Of a DNA stretch of 36,361 nucleotides, positions 15,018-23,268 are shown piece by piece. The stretch spans positions 1 to 36,361 of the forward strand of contig RZYF01000004.1 of assembly GCA_010014665.1 (NCBI GenBank), in the 5' to 3' direction. Every line of letters begins with the position of its first letter. Within the stretch, counting starts at the first letter, position 1. Below the pieces are notes generated by a model. It was not told the origin of the DNA, did not search any database, and worked only from the letters and a program-made list of their open reading frames with translations. Source of the stretch: Candidatus Saccharimonadota bacterium. GTDB lineage: Bacteria; Patescibacteriota; Saccharimonadia; Saccharimonadales; Saccharimonadaceae. Position numbers and translations under genes: made by a program.

Positions 15018-15827
15018 ATGAAAATTGCTATCCAAGGAGAAGCTGGCTCATTTCATGACGAAGCCAGTCAAATCTTATTCGGGCCAGATATAACACTTGT
15101 TGCTTGCGAAAATTTTCGAGATGTTTTTGCAGCTGTTTCTGATAGCGTGGCTGATGCAGGCTTGGTTGCTGTAGAAAATTCGCTCTATGGTTCACTACAC
15201 GAAACCTACGATATGATTGCTCGCTATAAATTTCCAATAATCGGCGAGGTATCACTGGCGATCCGCCAACAATTAATCGGCTTTCCCGGCGCCACCAAAA
15301 CCGAAATTGATGAAATCTACTCTCATCCAGCCGCGCTAGACCAATGCCGCAACTATCTTGAGACAAATTTTCCAGATGCCGAACTAATCGAACATTACGA
15401 CACTGCAGCAGCCGTCGAGCATATCAAATCTGCCGGTCTACTCGGATCGGCGGCAATTGCTTCAAACAGAGCTGCTGAGCTACATAACATGCAGGTACTA
15501 GACAAAAACATCGAAGATGAAGCCGAAAATATAACTCGATTTGTAGCAATTTCACCCACTTCAAAGCCATCAGGTGACGCCAACAAAGCCGCACTAGTCG
15601 TTACTACTAAACATAACCCTGGAGCTCTCTATGAGGCTTTGGGCGTGTTTCAGAGGCTAGGAGCTAACCTGACCAAGCTCGAGTCACGCCCAATCCGCGG
15701 CGAAGCTTTCAAATATCAGTTCATTATCGATACACTAGCTGACAATTATCAGATTACGAAAATACAAAGCAATCTTGAATCACAAGGTTGCTCCGTGACA
15801 CTACTCGGCCACTATAAATCTAGTTAA
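15018..15827 (+). CDS. pheA: Prephenate dehydratase with C-terminal ACT domain
   Basis: Converts prephenate to phenylpyruvate, the committed step to phenylalanine. 269 aa. The catalytic part starts MKIAIQGEAGSFHDEAS and contains VAVENSLYGSL and the hallmark ENITRF (Thr-Arg-Phe) near residues 167-172. The ACT domain follows, with HNPGALYEALGVFQRLGANLTKLESRP, the GAL and ESRP Phe-binding motifs, so feedback inhibition is expected. The start at 15018 is preferred over the upstream frame start at 14985 by homology and by the -10 at 15005-15010. No other aromatic-pathway gene is in the window. Its stop overlaps that of the convergent rnhA by 4 nt. Confidence 0.93.
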   Translation: MKIAIQGEAGSFHDEASQILFGPDITLVACENFRDVFAAVSDSVADAGLVAVENSLYGSLHETYDMIARYKFPIIGEVSLAIRQQLIGFPGATKTEIDEIYSHPAALDQCRNYLETNFPDAELIEHYDTAAAVEHIKSAGLLGSAAIASNRAAELHNMQVLDKNIEDEAENITRFVAISPTSKPSGDANKAALVVTTKHNPGALYEALGVFQRLGANLTKLESRPIRGEAFKYQFIIDTLADNYQITKIQSNLESQGCSVTLLGHYKSS

Positions 15828-16243
15828 AGACGTGCACCGTCGCGGGCTTTGTTAGCCCAAGTATCAGCCAGTTCGTTACCATCATGACCATTGTGCCCCC
15901 GCAACCAAACTAGCTTTGCATTTGAAGCCTGGTAAAGTACGTAGAGTTTTTTAACGATATCGAGGTTTTTAATCTCTCCGCCTTTTTTTGCCCAACCCTT
16001 AGCCTCCCATTTAGGTGCCCACTTAGTAACGACGTTAATCCAAAACTCACTATCGGTTTTAACTTCCGCCTTATCACCGTTTAAAAATTCTAAAGCATTT
16101 ATAAGAGCTAAACCTTCCATGCGAATATTGGTGGTTTCACCGTCTTCACTACCAATTCTTACAGGCCATCCTTTTTCTATTACAGCAAACCCTCCCGGAC
16201 CGGGATTCGGGCTTGCGCTGCCGTCCGTGTATAGAATTCTCAC
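15824..16243 (-). CDS. rnhA: Ribonuclease HI
   Basis: 139 aa. Cleaves RNA in RNA-DNA hybrids. The catalytic acidic residues are visible: Asp7 in YTDGSASPNPGPGG, Glu43 in IRMEGLAL, Asp63 in VKTDSEFW, and the last Asp after HNGHDGNELADTWAN with the flexible His loop. The basic handle segment (KWEAKGWAKKGG) is present. It starts with GTG sharing a base with the TAG stop of the gene upstream, so it is translationally coupled to that unknown protein. Confidence 0.95.
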   Translation of the reverse strand: MRILYTDGSASPNPGPGGFAVIEKGWPVRIGSEDGETTNIRMEGLALINALEFLNGDKAEVKTDSEFWINVVTKWAPKWEAKGWAKKGGEIKNLDIVKKLYVLYQASNAKLVWLRGHNGHDGNELADTWANKARDGARL

Positions 16244-16788
16244 TAATAAAGCCCTTCGTTAACAGAAACCAGTGGCTTGTTTAAGCCTAGTTTTTCAATC
16301 ATTTTTTCAGAAACTGGTAGCAAAGATACCGTATCACCTTTTTTTGCATAAATAACTAAAGGAAAAGATTCATCGGTATATGCAGCTACGAAAGCCCATA
16401 TGCCTGCTTCGAAATTACCTAAGGCTTGTTGGATTTGAGAAAAATCACGGTTTGGCCCAACCCACTGCTCCATGTTACGGAACCATACCGCTTCGGCCTT
16501 AGCCATACCTGGCGGGACTTCGCTTGCCTTACTCTTTAGCAACTCCAGTTCGCTATCACTAAATGTAAATGGTTCAGTAGTACGAAAAACCATAATATTA
16601 TAGTGATCTTTGGCTAACTGTACAGTCCTGAGATTAAAATTTAAATATACTCCACGCTCATCGGAATCAGTGTAGATTTTATAAGCTTCTGTAGCTTGAG
16701 CCCTGTTAAAAAACTTACGAAAAAAAGGCTTAAAAGCAACTGAACTTGTCAGCATTCTTTCTAGCCGATCAGCCATATCTTGCTGCAT
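16243..16788 (-). CDS. Conserved-looking protein of unknown function, 181 aa
   Basis: No signal peptide or membrane segment, and no family recognised. The sequence alternates strands and helices (AYKIYTDSDERGVYLNFNLR, NIMVFRTTEPFTF, AGIWAFVAAYTDESFPLVIYA), suggesting a compact cytoplasmic alpha/beta domain. Start ATG at 16788 follows AAAGGAGG, with TATATA about 20 nt further upstream, so this gene keeps a conventional leader. It is coupled to rnhA (TAGTG). That its product acts with RNase HI is only inference from coupling. Confidence 0.7.
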   Translation of the reverse strand: MQQDMADRLERMLTSSVAFKPFFRKFFNRAQATEAYKIYTDSDERGVYLNFNLRTVQLAKDHYNIMVFRTTEPFTFSDSELELLKSKASEVPPGMAKAEAVWFRNMEQWVGPNRDFSQIQQALGNFEAGIWAFVAAYTDESFPLVIYAKKGDTVSLLPVSEKMIEKLGLNKPLVSVNEGLY

Positions 16789-16830
16789 ATTCCTCCTTTG
16801 TTTTGTTTATATAATTGTAGCAAAATCTTG

Positions 16831-17502
16831 TTAAATTAGCGTGCCACGTTCTATCAACGTTTCTGTAAAATAGCTTTCTTTCACATCTACAATCTCGATT
16901 ATTTCGCTAGCAACCTTGCGCGGATCATTGAATGTACTGTATTCTTCGTCACCCGGCTGCCAACCAGTCCAAAAAGGAGTTTTCATACCACCCAGTATAA
17001 ACAAGTGTACATTAACCGGAACTTCCAGCCGAGCCGCCTCCGCACCTATCGCTCTTGCAAAACCGGTCTGAGCAAATTTAGTTGCTATATAAACAGCATT
17101 ATCTGATCGAATACGAACACCACTTACCGAACCCAGTACAACAAATTTTGATGGTTTAGCCTGTACTATCATCTGCCGCCATGCCCATTGGGCAATCGGT
17201 AGAGCACCAGCAAAGTTCACTTCCCCCATACTACGCACGTCTGCCTGATCGGCAAAATTACCTCTATATCCATATCCTGCCGCCCAAGAAAATGAATCTA
17301 TATGCTCATCACCACACATGTCCTGTAGCTGATTTGTAATTTGTTCAACCGAATTCGGATCATACAGGTCTACGCGCAGACCTTCTCCGTGATATTGTTC
17401 TTCGTGATTATGACCCATTACTAAAACGCGTTCGCCACGTCCACGAATTTGGCTCATCATCTCCCAGCCGAGTCCGCTCGTCCCACCTAAAATAATATGC
17501 AT
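16831..17502 (-). CDS. Short-chain dehydrogenase/reductase family protein
   Basis: 223 aa. The Rossmann N terminus is MHIILGGTSGLGWEMM (the TGxxxGxG-type cofactor loop). SWAAGYGYRG takes the place of the NNAG motif. The catalytic Ser is in VVLGSVSGVR, and Tyr/Lys lie in VYIATKFA near residues 138-142. HNHEE after beta-2 is compatible with NADP binding, though this is weak. The substrate is unknown. ATG at 17502 lies 6 nt from a TATACT -10 at 17509-17514 (leaderless candidate). Confidence 0.85.
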   Translation of the reverse strand: MHIILGGTSGLGWEMMSQIRGRGERVLVMGHNHEEQYHGEGLRVDLYDPNSVEQITNQLQDMCGDEHIDSFSWAAGYGYRGNFADQADVRSMGEVNFAGALPIAQWAWRQMIVQAKPSKFVVLGSVSGVRIRSDNAVYIATKFAQTGFARAIGAEAARLEVPVNVHLFILGGMKTPFWTGWQPGDEEYSTFNDPRKVASEIIEIVDVKESYFTETLIERGTLI

Positions 17503-17592
17503 AACCCTAGTATAACGCTTACGTTTTATTCACGCTATATACAATTACTGTTTGGTTTTTCACTCATCACAACCTTCTACTATTTTTCCGAC

Positions 17593-18165
17593 TTAATTAT
17601 CTATTTCTCTTCGAATATCATCAAGTGCTTCACAACGCCGAATCACACTAATCCGGGTCGTGTCGAAAGTACGCGATCGAAGATCGACATAGGGTACATG
17701 ATGTATTTCATGTATTATCTCGCCATCAATATCTGGTGTTGCTTTGTGTTTTGCGACAATATTGCTCGCAAGAAATACATGGAGAAACCATTCTATCTTT
17801 ATCTCTGGCTGAACCGTCTCGATATACTGCCACTGTGCGCATTCAATTCCGGTTTCTTCCACTAACTCATGTTGTGCGGCATCGAGTACCGACTTATACT
17901 GTGGATCAACGCGCCCACCGGGAAGTCTGTATTCACGCAGCGGCAGACCCGGCTGCTCTTCTGTTATTACGACAACTCTATCTTGATCATCAACAGCTAT
18001 TACTAGCACAGTATCGGCGCGTTTTAACATCTCGAATGTTTTATACGAATCATCAAACATTTTTTGTTGCCACTGATATACATCGAATAAAACACCTTCG
18101 AATACTTTTGTAGCTTCTTCAGGGATAAGTTTGTATTTTTTCTTTGGTAATGGTCGATCTATCAC
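17593..18165 (-). CDS. Nudix hydrolase
   Basis: 190 aa. The Nudix box starts at LPGGRVDPQYKSVLDAAQHE and ends LVEETG near residues 83-106, with His replacing the usual Arg of REL. The N-terminal strands and the LVIAVDDQDRVVVITEEQPG core resemble ADP-ribose pyrophosphatase-like members. Starts with GTG overlapping the CYTH stop (GTGA), so the two are co-translated. Substrate is undetermined. Confidence 0.88.
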   Translation of the reverse strand: MIDRPLPKKKYKLIPEEATKVFEGVLFDVYQWQQKMFDDSYKTFEMLKRADTVLVIAVDDQDRVVVITEEQPGLPLREYRLPGGRVDPQYKSVLDAAQHELVEETGIECAQWQYIETVQPEIKIEWFLHVFLASNIVAKHKATPDIDGEIIHEIHHVPYVDLRSRTFDTTRISVIRRCEALDDIRREIDN

Positions 18166-18752
18166 ACCGGCTCCTTCAGCTGTTCAGGTATAGGGTCGTT
18201 AAAGCGCACAAACGGTAAATCCCCTGTACAAAAGCTATCGCCTAGGAACGGATACTGTATCTTATAAACTACTGTGATATCACCGTGCATGGCGCTATTC
18301 ATGTCAAAACCAAGTTGTTCTGCAACTTCAGCAACTCGCAATTCGCTTGGACCTTCAACCTCTATAAGTGGCTGTAGCCAGGGCCACTCGTCGAGTACAA
18401 TCTCAACATCGCCAAGTTTCCATGTCTCACGTTTTGATTCCTGATACGAACCACCTTCAAGCTCAAGTGCTCTGTAGATGTCAACCATATTGTCGAAATC
18501 ACTCACCTCCAACTCGATCTCCTTCATACCATCGAGGCTTAATTTGTCGATCTGCTTGTATGCAGTCGTCACTTTATCGCCCTCGTCACGGACTCGTATC
18601 CAACCGCCCTTTGCTTTCATGGCAGGATTATCAAATGTGTAGCGTCGCATTGTCCGCATTGGTTTTTCGCATATCGCACCAAGACCAGTCAATATGGCTC
18701 GTATATCATCATGATTAACACCATAAAACTTCGCTTCAATTTCTGTATTCAT
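18162..18752 (-). CDS. CYTH-domain (CyaB-like / triphosphate tunnel) enzyme
   Basis: 196 aa. The tunnel residues of the CYTH fold are all visible: ExExK in TEIEAKF at the N terminus, WIRVRDE, AYKQ, KEIELEV, SKRETW, VLDEWPWL and LIEVEG. Members hydrolyse or cyclise triphosphates (class IV adenylate cyclase, tripolyphosphatase, ThTPase). The sequence does not decide which. The start at 18752 (MNTEIEAK) is chosen because a TATAAT lies at 18759-18764, 6 nt upstream. A start 15 nt earlier would overlap the -10. It is fused by translation to a Nudix hydrolase, suggesting a shared nucleotide or phosphate substrate. Confidence 0.88.
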   Translation of the reverse strand: MNTEIEAKFYGVNHDDIRAILTGLGAICEKPMRTMRRYTFDNPAMKAKGGWIRVRDEGDKVTTAYKQIDKLSLDGMKEIELEVSDFDNMVDIYRALELEGGSYQESKRETWKLGDVEIVLDEWPWLQPLIEVEGPSELRVAEVAEQLGFDMNSAMHGDITVVYKIQYPFLGDSFCTGDLPFVRFNDPIPEQLKEPV

Positions 18753-18779
18753 AGCTCTATTATACAATTATAGCTTTTC

Positions 18780-20138
18780 TTATAGATCATCGGCAGGCAC
18801 ACGCTTTTGTTCTGTTGTATCGCGATCACGCACCGTCACAGTGTCATCTTCAAGCGACTGAAAATCGATAACTATACAAGCTGGCGTACCAATTTCGTCT
18901 TGACGACGATAGCGCTTACCAATATTTCCGTTGTCGTCCCATTCGCAAATATACTTTTTCGACAAGGCATCATAAACTTCACGTGCTTTAGAAACTAACT
19001 CCGGCTTGTTTTTTAACAACGGAAAGACAGCGTATTGTACCGGCGCAAGTTCAGGTTTAAGTTTTAGAACAGTTCGAATTTGGCCCTCACCTATACTTTC
19101 AACCGTGTAAGCATCACTTATGACAGCCATAAACATGCGCCCCATACCGGCAGAGGTTTCTAATACCCATGGAATGTATTTTTCACCAGACACTGGCTCA
19201 GTATAGTTGAGATCCGTACCACTAAACTTCATATGCTGACTAAGGTCATAGTCAGTTCGGTCATGTATCCCCTCCATTTCGTCAAACCCAAGACTAGGAA
19301 AGTTATATTCGATATCCCATGCATCACTAGCATAGAACACAAGATTTTCGTGTTGATGCCAACGAAGGTTTTCAGGTTTTATTCCAAGCTCATTAACATA
19401 CCAGTCCCATCGCGTCTGCTTAATTTTCTCATACTGATCCTTGTTTTCATGTGGCCGCACGAAATACTGAGTGTCAGCTTGTTCCATTTCACGCGTCCGA
19501 AAAAGAAAATTTCGCGGCGAGATCTCGTTACGAAAAGCCTTTCCGATTTGTGCGATACCAAACGGAACTTTCATGCGCGTCGTATCAACAACGTTTTTGA
19601 AGTTAAGATAAATACCCTGGCACGCTTCACCCGGCAAATATACTGGGCGTTCGTCCTGTGCCGTAAAATCGCCAAGATTTGATTTGACGAGCAAGTTGAA
19701 TGCTCTTACTTCTGTAAAATCTTTCTCACCACAGTTCGGGCATTTGATCTTATTACGATTTTCATCAAATAGTTTGTTGAGCTCCTGTTCACTCATCTTT
19801 TCATCAGCAAACACACCGATACTACCTAACTCTTTGTCAGCGCGGATACGAGTATGACAGTTTTTACACTCCGCAAGTGGGTCGCTAAAACCGCTCGTAT
19901 GCCCTGAAGCATCCCATACCTTCGGATTTTTAAACATTGCGCTATCGATACCGACAAAGTCTTCTCGCTGATGTACGTTAGAGCGCCACCAAGCTCGTTT
20001 AATATTGTTAAGTAATTCAACGCCGTAGGGACCAAAATCATACAACCCAGCTTCGCCGCCGTAAATCTCGCTTCCCTGATATACAAAACCCCGTCTCTTA
20101 CATAGGCTTACGATGTCATCTAGCTTAGTTTCACTCAT
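18780..20138 (-). CDS. glyS: Glycyl-tRNA synthetase, dimeric (alpha2) class II type
   Basis: 452 aa. Charges tRNA-Gly. The N-terminal class II motif 1 region is GFVYQGSEIYGGEAGLYDFGP. A zinc ribbon sits between strands (CKNCHTR and CPNCGEK). Motif 2 is FRNEISPRNFLFRTREMEQ. ETSAGMGRMFMAV is motif 3, and the anticodon-binding domain ends the protein (PVQYAVFPLLKN, CIVIDFQSLEDDTVTVRDRDT). This is the archaeal/eukaryotic-like single-chain form, not the alpha2beta2 GlyQS. ATG at 20138 with AAAGGTG upstream is preferred over the in-frame ATG 33 nt earlier. A 19-nt palindrome lies at 20178-20196. Confidence 0.96.
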   Translation of the reverse strand: MSETKLDDIVSLCKRRGFVYQGSEIYGGEAGLYDFGPYGVELLNNIKRAWWRSNVHQREDFVGIDSAMFKNPKVWDASGHTSGFSDPLAECKNCHTRIRADKELGSIGVFADEKMSEQELNKLFDENRNKIKCPNCGEKDFTEVRAFNLLVKSNLGDFTAQDERPVYLPGEACQGIYLNFKNVVDTTRMKVPFGIAQIGKAFRNEISPRNFLFRTREMEQADTQYFVRPHENKDQYEKIKQTRWDWYVNELGIKPENLRWHQHENLVFYASDAWDIEYNFPSLGFDEMEGIHDRTDYDLSQHMKFSGTDLNYTEPVSGEKYIPWVLETSAGMGRMFMAVISDAYTVESIGEGQIRTVLKLKPELAPVQYAVFPLLKNKPELVSKAREVYDALSKKYICEWDDNGNIGKRYRRQDEIGTPACIVIDFQSLEDDTVTVRDRDTTEQKRVPADDL

Positions 20139-20177
20139 ACAGATTCGCACCTTTCTCCATGTTGGCAACATGACGAT

Positions 20178-20196
20178 AACTAATTAGTAATTAGTT
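20178..20196. repeat. 19-nt perfect palindrome upstream of glyS
   Basis: AACTAATTA-G-TAATTAGTT, 40 nt upstream of the glyS ATG and 2-7 nt downstream of a minus-strand -10 candidate (TATGAT, 20198-20203). Placed like an operator or a 5'-leader hairpin. Flanking GATAA/TTATC extends it with one bulge. Confidence 0.55.
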
Positions 20197-20250
20197 TATC
20201 ATACCTCTGTTGCTACATTATAGTTTTGACAACCATCGACTGAGCCAAAA

Positions 20251-20928
20251 TTAATGTGCAACTACCCTCTCAGCCAACCAACGAACCGTAGTGTGTAACT
20301 CGGTATTATCTATTACGATTGATGCCGTTTTTGGCGTTTGAGCACAAAGTAGCCGCAAAAATTTTATATGATTTGTCGTGAATTCACCGTGTTCATTGAA
20401 GCCAAAAGCCATAGACTCAATATCAAAGGTGTAATTCTTATCTTCAACTAGCTTCATCCCGTTTAAATCAGTTGCCAGATTTAAACCTTGTCCTTCAAGA
20501 ATAGCTAATTGTAACCAAAACCATGATACCGTAATATCGATATGTATATCAAAATCATTTAACGATTCAAACACGATCAAAAGTAATCTATAAAAAGCTT
20601 CGTCTTCGATCTGATCAGTAACCTTAGATACCCTAGCTATGGCTCCATAAGCAAATTGCATCCGATCGTAATCTGACAATATGTGAATAAAAAATGTATC
20701 CATTCTCGCCCCTGTTAGGGTCCACATATCACCTTTCCCGGATACTAAATTGACATCCGATATCGACAAAAGTTCAATCCCGCCAGCCAATTTACTTTTC
20801 TCCCGACGCGCCCCTTTTGCTATAACACTAATCCTACCATTCTGGGGAGTTAGTAACTGAAGTATTCTGTCAGCTTCACCGTAATTAGTACGACGTAAAA
20901 TAATTGCTTTCGTGCGTAAGTTTTTCAT
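20251..20928 (-). CDS. recO: DNA repair protein RecO
   Basis: 225 aa. RecF-pathway mediator that loads RecA with RecR. The N-terminal OB fold is the family-typical TKAIILRRTNYGEADRILQL, followed by GRISVIAKGARREKSKLAGG. The rest is the helical domain. No clear zinc-binding cysteines are seen, as in many RecO. Its start overlaps the stop of the receiver gene (ATGA), an unusual coupling to a two-component pair. Confidence 0.9.
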   Translation of the reverse strand: MKNLRTKAIILRRTNYGEADRILQLLTPQNGRISVIAKGARREKSKLAGGIELLSISDVNLVSGKGDMWTLTGARMDTFFIHILSDYDRMQFAYGAIARVSKVTDQIEDEAFYRLLLIVFESLNDFDIHIDITVSWFWLQLAILEGQGLNLATDLNGMKLVEDKNYTFDIESMAFGFNEHGEFTTNHIKFLRLLCAQTPKTASIVIDNTELHTTVRWLAERVVAH

Positions 20929-21293
20929 AAAATCATTTCTTGTACCGAAATCAACAGCTGTTCAGGCGTCAGGATAGTTTTGTTTAATACTGCAACTACC
21001 CCATAATAATGCAATGTTTTCGCGTCGATATCGGGGCTATCCAGAGAAGTACATACTATAACAGGAATTTTTTGTGTATCTTCGTAAGTTTGAAGCTCAT
21101 GGAGTAGCGGTAATACGGTATTCGTATTTAAGAGCATATCCGCCAAAATAAGATCGGTTGGTTTTGAGCCTAATATCCCAAAAGCCGCTTCGGCATACTG
21201 GATAGCTGTGACATGATATCCACCAGCTTCAAGTGTGGACCTGTAGCTATCTGCTAACCACTTGTCGTCTTCTATTATCAAAATATGCTTCAT
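20925..21293 (-). CDS. Single-domain response regulator (receiver only)
   Basis: 122 aa. Acidic pocket IIEDD (Asp9/Asp10), phosphoacceptor Asp52 in LILADML, Thr82 in VIVCTSLD and Lys105 in VLNKT complete a CheY-like site. No output domain. The longer open frame upstream (to 21410) lies inside the kinase gene, so the ATG at 21293 is chosen; it overlaps the kinase stop. The cognate kinase is therefore almost certainly the gene before it. Confidence 0.9.
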   Translation of the reverse strand: MKHILIIEDDKWLADSYRSTLEAGGYHVTAIQYAEAAFGILGSKPTDLILADMLLNTNTVLPLLHELQTYEDTQKIPVIVCTSLDSPDIDAKTLHYYGVVAVLNKTILTPEQLLISVQEMIL

Positions 21294-22000
21294 AGCAAAG
21301 ATATTTGAGCTGAATATGGCATCAATACCGACACGGTCACTCCACCGGATCGATGCTTTATAAAAGCCAACTGACCCTGCATAGTATCTGCAAAACGTGA
21401 AGCGATCCAAAGCCCCAACCCACTGCTCCTTGGTCTATCACCTTCAATCGGGAATGCCCCACGCCCCGTTTGGCTACGAATCATTTCAAATTGCCTACGA
21501 CTCATCGGTGGCCCGTAATCTCTTACAGAAAACTTCACACCCTTCTCTACAGCTTCTGCAGAAATAACCACGCTCTCTCCCGTAACGTTATGCTGGAGCG
21601 CATTGTCGCAAAGGTTAACTAAAAGTGCCACTAGAAGCGAACGGTGACCGACAACCGCACCTGCCCGTCTAGATACCCTTACGGATATAGTTTGCCCATG
21701 CTGTCTTGCAAAAGGATTTAACTCATCTGCGACAACACGGCACACCGTTTCCGCCATCAACGGTTCGGTTTCAAACAAACCGTCTTCTAATCGACTCGTT
21801 TTAGTTAATTGATCAACTAAACGCAAACTTCGTTCTACAGTTAGTATAAGTCTTTCAATAGTCCGTGTTTGGGGTGAACCAGATGATTTCAGCTCTAGCA
21901 CGAGCTGGCGCATCAATACAAGTGGCGCTTTTAACTCATGCGCAGCAACATAAATAGATGGTAAACTCTGGTTTTTCTGATAATCTAAACCCTCACTCAT
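21290..22000 (-). CDS. Soluble sensor-less histidine kinase
   Basis: 236 aa. The H-box AAHELKAPLVLMRQL has its phospho-His at about residue 21, followed by the dimerisation helix (TIERLILTVERSLRLVDQL). The ATPase core shows NLCDNALQHN (N box), VRDYGPPM (G1) and SSGLGLWIASRFADTMQG (G2). No membrane segment and only about 18 residues before the H-box, so it has no recognisable sensor domain. The signal must reach it through a partner protein. A TATAAT lies 9 nt before the ATG, giving a very short leader. Operon: kinase, receiver, recO. Confidence 0.9.
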   Translation of the reverse strand: MSEGLDYQKNQSLPSIYVAAHELKAPLVLMRQLVLELKSSGSPQTRTIERLILTVERSLRLVDQLTKTSRLEDGLFETEPLMAETVCRVVADELNPFARQHGQTISVRVSRRAGAVVGHRSLLVALLVNLCDNALQHNVTGESVVISAEAVEKGVKFSVRDYGPPMSRRQFEMIRSQTGRGAFPIEGDRPRSSGLGLWIASRFADTMQGQLAFIKHRSGGVTVSVLMPYSAQISLL

Positions 22001-22092
22001 ACTTACCTCATTATATCATCTAGGACTCAGGTAAATGAAAGAGTAGGATTAATAAAAGATATCGATGATTTACTACTCAGTCGATTCTTTTA

Positions 22093-22749
22093 TTATGGAT
22101 TGAAATCGATAGACTTAGCTACTACTTCTTCAAAGTCTTTGGTAAATTCGGTCGAATCTGAAGCAACAACTACAGTTTTGTCTCTAACTTTGAGTACTAT
22201 CATTGTGCCAGAGCGATAATTGGAAAATTTGCCATCAAGCTTCACGCCCGTCAGATTATTTATTGTAATTGGGTTTGAGCGAAGATCTCCTTTTTTTACA
22301 AGTCCATCATATCGACGCAAGAATGACTCGTAAACATCACCCGATATTACGAGGCGTGTAGCAAACGGTGTTGAGGCACTAACTGCCGGCACCGAACCTG
22401 GATGCAAATACGCTTCGTAGTTCTCACCGCGTAGACCGTCTTCTGCTATATAGACACTCCAAGTTTTAGGATAACTAAACGAAACTGAGCCTAAATCTTC
22501 CGGACCAATTAATTTACTGTAAGGTTGCTTCTCTTTTTCCAAAAAATCTTTCTTGTCAGCTTCGATCTGGTCATTCACCGCTTTAGTAACCGCTGCTTCA
22601 ACCTTTTCTTGTACATTATCTCTATGATCGACGTAATTCGAATAAGCCCATATAAAAGCTCCACCTAGTACCAAACTTAGTATGCTCAGTAAAATACACA
22701 TCACCATCAATGGGTTCGCTATTCCCTGTTCTTGTTTTATTGAGTTCAT
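22093..22749 (-). CDS. Membrane-anchored protein of unknown function, 218 aa
   Basis: Short basic head (MNSIKQEQGIANP), one membrane helix (LMVMCILLSILSLVLGGAFIWAY), a charged helical stalk (DNVQEKVEAAVTKAVNDQIEADKKDFLEKEK), and an extracytoplasmic alpha/beta domain of about 140 residues. That domain begins VSFSYPKTWSVYIAEDG. The SFSYPKTWSVY motif is like the opening of PsbP-like lipoprotein domains, but the match is weak. TATAGT sits 6 nt before the ATG and directly after the methyltransferase stop, so it can be transcribed alone, leaderless. Confidence 0.7.
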   Translation of the reverse strand: MNSIKQEQGIANPLMVMCILLSILSLVLGGAFIWAYSNYVDHRDNVQEKVEAAVTKAVNDQIEADKKDFLEKEKQPYSKLIGPEDLGSVSFSYPKTWSVYIAEDGLRGENYEAYLHPGSVPAVSASTPFATRLVISGDVYESFLRRYDGLVKKGDLRSNPITINNLTGVKLDGKFSNYRSGTMIVLKVRDKTVVVASDSTEFTKDFEEVVAKSIDFNP

Positions 22750-22761
22750 GGTTATACTATA

Positions 22762-23262
22762 TCAAAAATTGTATATATTGAAAGCACCCGATTTTTCTGA
22801 CGGTATTTCACCGGGTAACGAGAACCCATAACTTACCAACCGAAAGTGCCGACCTTGGGATTTTTGGTGAGCTACGTATTCTTTGAGTTTAGGCATAAAT
22901 TTTTCAGCAAAAAATACAAAAACATGCGACGTTTCCTCGGGAAGTTTATAACGCCACATATCGCCCAGCGATACATCCACACGATCCTTGAAAAGTCGCG
23001 TTCTATAGCGTGATATCCAGACCAGAAACGGGTTTAGCTCAACCCCACTCACTCGTGCCCCACGTTTTGCACATGCCAGCAATATTTTACCGTCACCACA
23101 TCCTAGGTCTACAACATGGTCTTTGGCACCAATCTTGAGAGTTTTAATAACTTCTTCTAGATCCTTTGAAAGAGTCGGGACATACGGAGGCCCGAAAGCT
23201 ACTATTCCTAGCCACACAACTAACAATATAGCTACTAAGCTCCATGCAAATAATTCCAGCAT
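22762..23262 (-). CDS. Membrane-tethered class I SAM-dependent methyltransferase
   Basis: 166 aa. An N-terminal membrane helix (FAWSLVAILLVVWLGIVAF) is followed by a small Rossmann methyltransferase: VVDLGCGDGKILLACAKRGA (motif I), VSGVELNPF (acidic loop), and VSLGDMWRY. It lacks a large substrate domain. The combination of anchor and minimal catalytic core suggests a membrane lipid or membrane-protein substrate; this is inference. It starts 6 nt after xseB. Confidence 0.85.
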   Translation of the reverse strand: MLELFAWSLVAILLVVWLGIVAFGPPYVPTLSKDLEEVIKTLKIGAKDHVVDLGCGDGKILLACAKRGARVSGVELNPFLVWISRYRTRLFKDRVDVSLGDMWRYKLPEETSHVFVFFAEKFMPKLKEYVAHQKSQGRHFRLVSYGFSLPGEIPSEKSGAFNIYNF

Positions 23263-23268
23263 ATGTCG

